NCBI RefSeq assembly: GCF_000003815.2
Contig: NC_049982.1
Span: forward strand, 31,160,407-31,224,406
DNA length: 64,000 bases
Source of the DNA: Branchiostoma floridae
Lineage: Eukaryota > Chordata > Leptocardii > Amphioxiformes > Branchiostomatidae
Direction of reading: 5' to 3'
Below, one piece after another: positions 57,801-64,000 of the stretch. The stretch's first letter is position 1. Each line of letters opens with the position of its first letter. Position numbers and translations under genes: made by a program. The notes below the pieces were generated by a model. It was not told the origin of the DNA, ran no database searches, and saw only the letters and a program-made list of their open reading frames with translations.

Positions 57801-60800
57801 AGTAAAGGTAAAACCATTCATTTAAATTGCTGGTTGTCGGAGAACAAGCCCCTTAGAGATCACAGAAATTCAGAGAGTTAAAAATCGTGTTTTCATTGGT
57901 TCTGGTAGCCCCCTGTAACACCCTCTTAATTTCAATACTTCATCTTCAAATTTTTATCAGTAACACTTAAGAGCACATGGAATATGTGAATATAAATTTT
58001 TTTGTCATATCCTAATCAGAAGTATCAGAATAGCGATCGCAATTTCAGTAATTTTCAGTCATCAATAGTTTGATTTTGGAGGGTCTCAGAGGGGGGCCCC
58101 ACAACGCCATAACGGGAAATAGCTGGAGGGTTTTAATCATATGGCTGTTCATAGTTCCCCATACCTATCACACATAAAAAGTTTGAGTTGATTTGGCCGA
58201 CCCCCATCTTCCGACCTCTGCCTGGTTTTGCCTGGTTTTCTCCTGCAATGACTCTTAAGGCGCAATAAAATCTATGCGCAGCGGGTCTGGTGAATGGTTG
58301 TAATGTTGATAGAGAGAGGAACATCTACTTATTCAAAAACAATCGTCGTCTAATTGGGCCATACATAACGCGAGCCGTGAGAGGGGGGTCTTTATGGGGA
58401 TTTTTCGGGTTTTGGTCTTTAGTAAATCGGGTGATTATATTACTCTATGGGGGGTAAGTCATGGCGAATGTTTGCGAAGTTGTTTGTGAACTATGCATAA
58501 TTGTCAAAATATCATGATTGATAGGCAATATTAATTTGGGCTCCATATGGGGGATTTGGGGATACTATAAAAGGCATTATGCTTATTATATACATGTTTA
58601 ATGTTACTTTTTAATGTTATTAAACTGGTATCTGTTCCTAAATTTATTGTTCATACCAGCTATGTTATGCATAATGAGGAGGCTCTACATGGGGGTTACC
58701 AGGACTCCACAAATGTGATACCATTTAATAGAAAGGGCACATGGATGCGGATATACTTCATGCATATTGAAAAATAACATAGAACAAGACCACAACAAAG
58801 GTCAAGATTAATGCTTTTGGGATGGATACGTGTACATTATACTTTTTTCATCAATGCGGGTGCACTATAAGTACTGCTATAGACAAACAGCATTACATCA
58901 ATGGTTTGTTAACATGCCTGACTATTCATTCACAACCATAAGGTCATGCTGATTAGGGAACTGATGCAAGTAGGCTAATAAAAAAATGGCCGAAAAAATT
59001 TGCACCCATTATGGTGAGGTGGTGTGGTCAGGAAAGCTGAACAAATGACAAACAGGGTAAGATATACCAAACAACAGATTCTTCATTTTCGTTCTATCAC
59101 ATCTTCTCGTTGGACCTTGGAATTGACGTTGGCATTTTTAGTAATTAGTACACATTAACGTTTGCCGATGTGTTTGCAATCTACTGCATATATTTGCTCA
59201 TTATATGCAGAAAGACTGAATGCAGCTATAGGACTTCCCAGACTATATGCAGAACACAGTGACTGATGATGATTTGCTCATTTTGTAGCTGCTTTGTATG
59301 AATTATAGTATGGTTTAAATCTAAATGTTTTTTTTTTCTGACAATGAAAAAAGCTTATAATTGATGTGCACACCACAAGCCAAAAAACAAAGTCTTTGAC
59401 GAATCCTTTACAAAGAACTACATTAGATTTTAAAAATCTGATTAAACATTTAGCTGTAATTGCTAACAGACCCTGGTAGGACCTAATACTAGACATATTG
59501 CAATTGGGTACAAAATCTCTTGAAAGCACTCCATCTAAATTTAGTTAATTGACTCCATGTTAGTGGCCTCAAATTCTGTGCTTTCATGCTGTCTCTGTGC
59601 TACTGAAAGGCTCAATATTGTAACCTGCTTAGCTGTAATTTTTGTAATTTGTTACTTTAATTTATTCTTTCGTAGCGTCAAAAAAGTGCTTAAAATTGTT
59701 CTATATGTAAAGGGTTTGTCATATATTTCGTTTTTGGTTTGTCCTTACGGTAATGAATGAATAGCAATTGATGTACAGCACTTTGTAACCTAAACTGTGC
59801 GCTATGGTATACCGTAGTTGACATGTGGTCATCATTTAAATAGCCTTATTGAATATTGACATGAGAAAGGCAACTTTTTCCGGGCATTTCTGTATTCGTA
59901 TACTCATTCAGTTCCACAAATCAGCATGACCTTATAGTGGTGAATGAATAGTCAGGCATATTAACAAACCATTGATGTAATGCTGTTTGTCTATAGCAGT
60001 ACCTATAATGCACTCATATTGATGAAAAAAAGTATAATGTACACGTATCCACCCACAAAAGCGTTAATCTTGACCTTTGTTGTGGTCTTGTTCTATGATT
60101 CTCAATATGTATGAAGTATATCCGCCTGCATGTGCCCTTTCTATTAAATGGTATCACATTTGTGGAGTCCTGGTAACCCCCATGTAGAGCCTTCTCATTA
60201 TGTACGACATAGCTGGTAGGTACAAAGTAATTTAGGAACAGATACCAGTTTAATAACATTAAAAAGTAACAGTAAACATGTATAAAATCAGCAAAATTAA
60301 TTTTATAGTATCCCCAAATCCCCCATATGGAGCCCAAATTATTAGCGCCAATTAATCATGATATTTCTACAATTATGCATGGTTCACAAACAACTTTGCA
60401 AACATTCGCCATGACTTACCCCCCATAGAGTAATATAATCACCCGATTTACTAAAGACCAAAACCCGAAAAATCCCCATAAAGACCCCCCTCTCACGGCT
60501 CGCGTTATGTATGGCCCAATTAGACGACGATTGTTTTTGAATAAGTAGATGTTCCTCTCTCTATCAACATTAAAACCATTCACCAGACCCGCTGCGCATA
60601 GATTTTATTGCGCCTTAAAAATGACTAAAATTTACAGTGACAAAAATTCTGCTTTCAATGGTTCAGGTAACTCCCTTGCACACCCTCTTATCTTTAATGC
60701 ATCATCTTCAACTTTTGGTCTGTAACACTTTAAAACCCATGCTATATGGAAATGCAAAACTTTTGTTCGTACCTTAATTAGATTTTTCAGAATAGCCATC

Positions 60801-62173
60801 GAAATTTCAGTAATTTTCAGGCATAAATTGTTGGATTTTGGAGGGTCCCTGAGGGGGGTCCCAGAACGCCATAACGAAAAATAGCTGGAGGGTTTTAAGT
60901 ATATGGCTGTTCATAGTTCCACATACCTATCACACATAAAAAGTTTCAGTCGATTTGGCCGACCCCCATCTTCCGGCCTCTGCCTGGTATTGCCTGGTTT
61001 TCTCGTGCAATGACTCTTAAAAATTATACATATTTTCTATAGGCTAGACTGGCTGAGGTGTTAGTGGTCTTTTAACTGTTCCTGAAATGTGTGTTACCTG
61101 TGGCTTTTCCTCGTCGGGTGTGTCTGGAGTCACGTTATGGTTGATCCAGTCCCTGGCTGCCTCCACTATGGTAAACACCATGGCCATGCCGACACTCTCT
61201 TCTGCCTTAGAATAAGGTAAGATAGAAACACTGTGTCACAATGAATCTATCTTCTACATTTCACATACTGTAAATACATTTAAGTTTGCAGGGATTTAAC
61301 TTCGGGGTAGCAGGAAAAAGGATTTTTTGCGGTGGTTTTAAGTTCGCGGTAGTACTTATGCAATGTAGTGTCTTACTGCCATGGAAAATGTTTGCGGTGG
61401 TTTTAAGTTCCCGGTGAAGCGGCCAAGGCAAAAACCGCGAACATCAAACCACCACGAAAGTTTCTGCATTTACAGTAGTAGCAGTCAATTAAAAATTATG
61501 GTCATAAAGACTCTACATTTATGTGCACGCATGTCTAACACTCACCTGAAAGGGATTACAGAACATAACAGACAGTGCATATTAAGTAAGTGTGAGTCAT
61601 CTATATTCAGAAAACTATATAGTCTGTATGCCAGCATTTTTTAGCTTAGGTTCAGTATGGTCTGAAGTTGCTCCCTGGGGCAAAAAGACTGGTCCCGCAC
61701 ATTATTCTTTTAACCTGTGGTTTGACAGAATGTGCAGAGATTTATTTACCCTTCCTGGCCACATAGATTTTAGCTAATCTACAAGAAGGTCTATCATTGG
61801 TTGAGGCAGGTATACTACTATATTGTTCACACATTTACATTCAGTTTCCTGAAGCTTAGAAGATGCCATCCATATAATCAAATCACTATTGCCTACACTT
61901 CTGTGAAAAAAAAACAACTGTTGATGTGTGCTTTATACCTACTATTGTTTTCAGATGGCCTAGCAAGTCTGCATGTTGCTGGGGGGTGAGAACGTGAGAG
62001 CGGAGAGGTATCTCTATAGCCGGGGCCTCGTCTGGGTATCTCTCCCTGTATGTTATCTTTACGTACACCGGACCTACAGAAGATGGTAGAGGAAAGTGGG
62101 CTTGGTCAGTGTAAAATCGAAGGTTTAAGCCCGCACGGCTCATAGAAAGATCAAGGAGGCCATCCACATCCAG
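40818..62173 (-). CDS. RWD-Obg (YGR210/YchF-like) GTPase-TGS fusion protein, 5' end incomplete
   Basis: Twelve coding exons on the minus strand: 61943-62173, 61098-61205, 53034-53150, 51420-51582, 50707-50809, 48889-49023, 45871-46011, 44695-44832, 43570-43770, 42741-42882, 42062-42160, 40818-40925. All have GT-AG borders with matching phases, giving about 561 visible residues to the TAG stop. Domains: RWD (visible 1-113), acidic linker, G domain with G1 GKPSAGKST (153-161), G2 P-F-T-T-I-E-P-N, G3 DVAGLVPGA plus a Gly-rich D-G-K-G-R-G-N (224-240), G4 NKSD (366-369), G5 S-A (393-394), and TGS at the C-end. The Gly-rich stretch after Walker B marks the YGR210 branch of Obg proteins. Likely cytosolic and ribosome- or translation-linked by family. 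The N-terminal ATG exon was not found; it may lie beyond 64000. Confidence 0.82.
41799..42026. mobile_element. TTAA-flanked MITE (piggyBac-like)
   Basis: TTAA at 41795-41798 and 42027-42030. The right end, inverted, reads CCCTCATCCGACC then GGGGTCATTTTTGACCCC. The left inner end carries the same GGGGTCATTTTTGACCCC palindrome. TTAA plus a CCC start fits piggyBac-type MITEs. Confidence 0.55.
43434..43543. mobile_element. TAGCCTGG MITE with exact 9-bp target duplication
   Basis: 110-bp hairpin from TAGCCTGGTATCCAGC to GCTGGATACCAGGCTA. CTGATTCAG flanks it exactly on both sides (43425-43433, 43544-43552). Lies about 20 bp beyond the donor of the gene 2 exon ending at 43570. Confidence 0.8.
43570..49023 (-). 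CDS. GTPase core exons with G4 and G5 motifs
   Basis: Exons 48889-49023, 45871-46011, 44695-44832 and 43570-43770. They read F-L-N-D-L-L-D-A-D-V-L-I-H-I-I-D-A-S-G-Q-T-D, R-W-I-Y-D-N-I-M-N-K-W, M-V-L-G-L-N-K-S-D-R (G4 NKSD gives guanine specificity, unlike the altered G4 of OLA1/YchF), and A-T-M-P-M-S-A-L-S-E (G5). The last exon continues into a helical region typical of YGR210-like proteins, ending L-D-R-I-Q-N-N-V-L-A. Intron phases are 2,2,2,2 in succession. Confidence 0.85.
46090..46725. mobile_element. Inverted repeat around an assembly gap
   Basis: Arms of about 130 bp (AGGAAATTGCTAAACTTTAC, CCAACACGGAAAAA, CTCTAAATTTTCGGC, CATCGGCCTTGTTCACAGA, TGACGTCAGGAACACACCAC) face each other across the N gap. 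The long hairpin probably caused the assembly failure. Confidence 0.65.
46225..46488. other. Assembly gap (N)
   Basis: 264 N bases in the centre of an inverted repeat in a gene 2 intron. Confidence 0.98.
46766..47119. mobile_element. CAGGGCT MITE (hAT-like)
   Basis: CAGGGCTCGAAATA at the left and TATTTCAAGCCCTG at the right. Between them are repeated GTGCAGGTAA and TACCTGCACC blocks. CAGGG ends are typical of hAT elements; a clean 8-bp duplication is not visible. Confidence 0.6.
47380..48520. repeat. Repeat mosaic with internal duplications
   Basis: GAGTAGCCTGAATTTCTG occurs at 47697 and 48205. TGTACTCCAAGTTGACTA occurs near 48034 and 48256, with a diverged inverse near 47400. A SINE-body-like piece (AGTGAGGAAAGTTG, CCTTTCCCAAAGGGCAC) lies near 48428-48480. 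No exon is recognised here. Confidence 0.45.
49350..49829. mobile_element. ACCAAAAATGATT palindromic element
   Basis: ATTACCAAAAATGATTATTTT at the left and AATCATTTTTGGTAGTG at the right; the interior is AAGAAAA/TTTTCTT-rich with mirrored segments. Located in a gene 2 intron. Confidence 0.55.
50085..50534. mobile_element. ACTCAAGCAACTGG palindromic element
   Basis: TACTCAAGCAACTGGATATGG, then GAATCCACTATCCTTCGTCA and CAGGTCTTTTATACTCTA; the full inverse follows in 50360-50534. About 450 bp; a fragment of the same family lies at 2534-2625. Confidence 0.7.
50707..53150 (-). CDS. Acidic linker, G1-G2 and G3 exons of the GTPase
   Basis: Exons 53034-53150, 51420-51582 and 50707-50809. The first runs from an acidic/Ser-rich linker (D-Q-A-E-E-E-P-S-D-F) into the first G-domain strand G-R-W-N-F-V-I-G-L-V. 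The second holds the P-loop GKPSAGKST, then N-A-A-M-A and the switch I segment H-P-F-T-T-I-E-P-N-F-G. The third holds Y-G-H-N-Y-K-G-E-R-L-V-P-V and the switch II DVAGLVPGA followed by D-G-K-G-R-G-N. The P-loop begins exactly at an exon start (51582). A SINE and two nested transposons lie in the flanking introns. Confidence 0.85.
51930..52454 (+). mobile_element. Full-length tRNA-derived SINE with 13-bp target duplication
   Basis: 525 bp. The head has an A-box GTGGCGCAGTGGCTG and a B-box GGTTCGAATCC; the shared body is CACCGATCTTGTGCCCTT and CGACTTTCCTCACTTAACTC; the tail is A-rich. ACTGAACGGTGTT flanks it at 51917-51929 and 52455-52467, a mark of LINE-driven retroposition. It lies in the gene 2 intron before the P-loop exon, in the opposite direction to the gene. 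Confidence 0.85.
52670..52712. mobile_element. End fragment of the AGGTCAC transposon
   Basis: GGCCGGGCCCCTTTTTT and TGTGACCTAAGCC match the right end of the element at 9642-11403. Confidence 0.45.
55945..56371. mobile_element. hAT-like MITE inside the nested transposon
   Basis: TAGGGCTAGGTACCGGTAC at the left; GTACTGGTACCCACCCCTA at the right. Flanks GCAATGAG and GCCATGAG (8 bp, one mismatch). A third level of nesting. Confidence 0.65.
56570..56703 (+). other. Possible captured exon fragment
   Basis: Open to a TAG: F-V-T-V-G-Y-Q-T-V-L, W-K-V-M-Y-L-W-H-C-G-K, H-Y-F-S-N-P-N-T-K-G-S. The aromatic spacing faintly recalls a WW-type fold, but I cannot confirm it. It lies in the core of the nested transposon. 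Confidence 0.2.
61098..62173 (-). CDS. RWD domain exons of gene 2
   Basis: Exon 61943-62173 (77 codons, phase 0 to 0) reads N-L-R-F-Y-T-D-Q, V-Y-V-K-I-T-Y-R-E-R-Y-P-D-E-A-P, I-P-L and L-L-G-H-L-K-T-I. Exon 61098-61205 (36 codons) reads A-E-E-S-V-G-M-A-M-V-F-T-I-V-E-A-A-R-D-W-I. The Y-P-D-E-A-P core and the G-M-x-M-V-F-T helix are RWD hallmarks seen in GCN2, Gir2 and RWDD1. The 5' exon could instead begin at 62073 (AG before GT-CCG), but the longer version keeps an RWD-like strand and phase 0. The expected N-terminal helix (E-E-x-E-x-L-x-S-I-Y) is missing from this window. Confidence 0.75.
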
Positions 62174-64000
62174 CTAGAGGGTGCAGAGCTGAAACAAAAT
62201 GAGGGTTGGGAGCTGCCCAAGTCCTAAAAACAAACAAACAAACCCTGACCCCTACTCCGCCAGGAGGTGGGGGAGAGGGCAGATGATCTACGCAAGCCTG
62301 TCCTAGTCTCGTGTTCTCTCACGAGATCGACACTACGTCGTAGGTCATTCTCTGTGATCAAGATGTGCTGTTAGACATTGAAAATTTGGAGGTTACGTGT
62401 ACTCAACGTTTAAAAACAGTCATTGCTTGAAGAAAATTTGGAGTAGCCGAAGGTCTAAGAAGCTAAAAATTTTCTCAAATTCACTTGTTCTATTGGGCAA
62501 GCGCATGAAAAATTTACTCTCACCTCTCAAATAAACGTACCGGTACGTTTATTTTTTTCCGCCTCAGATTCCACCCGGTACGTCCTTATTTTAGACGGTA
62601 CGTTTATTTTTTTTTCAAATTTGGGCTTTTTTGACTAACCAGGGAACTCACAAATATTGAAAGTTGGAATTTTCTGCCCATATTTCCGCAGTATTTTTGC
62701 TCAAAATTCACTAAATCTATCTAAAAAGTATCATTTTCCCCACGTAAATCTGTTGTTTACATTGTTGAAAGTTGCCGACAGTCAGCAGTGGCGCGTGCAG
62801 GGGCCTGCCCAGAGACCAACGCCCCCTGAAGGGCGGAGTTTTCTTGAGAGAAGCAGCTTGAGAGCTTTTCCGGCAAAAGTCTCAAATTACCCACTAGCTT
62901 GATTTCACACTAACCGGCAAGTAAATTTAGGAGTGTGCAACTAATCTTGGACAAGTAAAAAAAATCCAATAAAGATATGGAAAGGTTTCAAGTGTGTTCT
63001 CTTCGAATTTCCGATGTATTTTATCTCCGTTTACATTGTTTGAGGCCGGCAGTGATGCCAGCCCATGTAGGCCTCCCCTAATGGAACACGCCTCCAAGGG
63101 GGCGGAGTTAAATAACTCAAGCTTTGTGAGCCGGTGCTGCCTGTGATCATGGAGCCGGGAAGTCTACTAGGGGTGTGCCGTTGGCATGGGAACCATCACA
63201 ACATTTCTGTTAGATGTCGCATTCTCAGCTATATGTCGATCTTTCCCTGGTAACTTCTACACTAAAATGTATTTCTTTTTACCAACTTGCAGGTTAAGTT
63301 GTGGATAGAGAAAAAATTCTAGTTCATGCTGCTTGTAAAGTTGTTTGAAAACTAAAAGATTATCCTTGCTCCAACAGAGTTCTCAGGTCTCTCATGCATG
63401 TAACACTTTTGGGGGAGTGGCTACAGTGCTGAGTCTATGATCGAAACATTTGGGGAAGTTGTGTTTATTTTGGTTACTACTCCGTAACCTTTTCTAAAGA
63501 TAAACATGGCCAAATAACAATTTACTATTGTCTCTAAGTTTCCACTCAGTATTTTGAAATACAATATTACAAAATACCCTTTTGTTTTTCTATAAACATG
63601 GAATCTTTTTCTAACTTGAAATGTGTTCTTTCCCTGCATTCAAGTGAACTGTTCCCCTAGATAATAGATGAAGTACAATGAATGGCATGAATGAAAGAGC
63701 TCTAACTTGTAGGAATTACACTGGGGATTGCTCTGGAAGGCTGTGAAACTGTCAGTGCTGTCCAGCTTTCTTTCTGAACTGGGGGTTATTTATTTTATAA
63801 ACATGTACATGTAGTCATGCATAGTCATGTTTGCCAAAAATAATTTTTGCCATAAGTGTTTTTACAATGTCCAATTAGTTTATTATTTATTTACTTACTA
63901 CAAATTCTTAAGATGTAAAGGTAAATCTTAAAGATATGAGCTGACAAGTTGCCCAAAATACACCAAAAACCACTGGTACTCAGGCATAAATAAGTAAAAA
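62174..64000. other. 5' flank or first intron of gene 2, no exon recognised
   Basis: The missing N-terminal RWD exon was searched for on the minus strand and not found. Two related blocks at about 62750-62900 and 63020-63180 share TTTACATTGTT, a GCC-rich stretch and GGGCGGAGTT. A GTACGTTTATTTTTTT block is repeated at about 62535 and 62595. These look like diverged repeats. Confidence 0.4.

Larger units (their letters stand above)
53973..58254. mobile_element. Large palindromic TTAA transposon (nested in the first)
   Basis: Starts GAGTCATTGCAGGAG after TTAA (53969-53972) and ends CTCCTGCAATGACTC before TTAA (58255-58258). The empty site TTTTTAAGGCGC is preserved in the other arm of the host element near 60615. 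Arms of about 0.9 kb (53973-54960 and 57400-58254) diverge from those of the outer element but share the same ends. The core 54960-57400 is mostly noncoding. Confidence 0.8.
53571..61016. mobile_element. Large palindromic TTAA transposon (outer)
   Basis: Starts GAGTCATTGCACGAG after TTAA (53567-53570) and ends CTCGTGCAATGACTC before TTAA (61017-61020). The arms are about 1.1 kb once the nested copy is removed: 53571-53968 plus 58255-58960 against 60620-61016 plus 59890-60620. No transposase frame is visible. TTAA with a purine-purine terminus suggests Kolobok rather than piggyBac. It occupies the gene 2 intron between the RWD and linker exons. Confidence 0.78.

Overview
The window looks like nuclear DNA from a chordate of the amphioxus (Branchiostoma) type. 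It has compact protein exons with GT-AG borders spread over long introns, an ApeC/apextrin module beside several lectin modules, tRNA-derived SINEs, and many short palindromic DNA transposons. There is no operon structure and no microbial gene density. Two assembly gaps of N lie at 12865-13005 and 46225-46488. The species call is inference; the gene and repeat structures are read directly.

Two large genes can be rebuilt, both on the minus strand. Gene 1 (31059 to 1570) has 17 coding exons that join in phase, apart from one 1-nt defect. It encodes about 1112 residues: signal peptide, an Ig-like-sized W-V-I-G domain, a fucolectin (F5/8C-like) domain, two C-type lectin domains, a CUB domain, a linker with an RHRR furin-type site, a hydrophobic/amphipathic helical module, a split ApeC domain, and a hydrophobic C-terminal tail resembling a GPI signal. 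The lectin half and the ApeC half are separated by a 15.9 kb intron (7344-23244) filled by transposons. They are joined here because splicing restores both reading phase and the usual CUB C-terminus (YRAI). Exon 2 carries a 1-bp deletion that breaks the frame.

Gene 2 (62173 to 40818, 5' end not found) has 12 visible coding exons. It encodes an RWD domain followed in the same chain by an Obg/YchF-class GTPase of the YGR210 type and a C-terminal TGS domain, about 561 visible residues. RWD proteins (Gir2/RWDD1) are known partners of DRG/Rbg GTPases, so this reads as a natural fusion of the two partners.

Layout: 1-1569 3' flank with a palindromic MITE; 1570-7343 ApeC half of gene 1; 7447-22545 a giant inverted-repeat structure with 3-4.7 kb arms, GCGATCGC tandem arrays near its ends, nested insertions in the left arm, and a 7.5 kb core with broken exons of an unrelated plus-strand gene; 23245-31059 lectin half of gene 1 with SINEs, a truncated LINE and a CT microsatellite in introns; 31060-40424 intergenic DNA with a duplicated block of about 1 kb carrying kappaB-like sites, a reverse-oriented SINE and dispersed repeats; 40818-62173 gene 2 with MITEs, a SINE with a clear 13-bp target duplication, and two nested palindromic TTAA transposons (53571-61016 and 53973-58254); 62174-64000 presumed 5' flank or first intron of gene 2 with no recognised exon.
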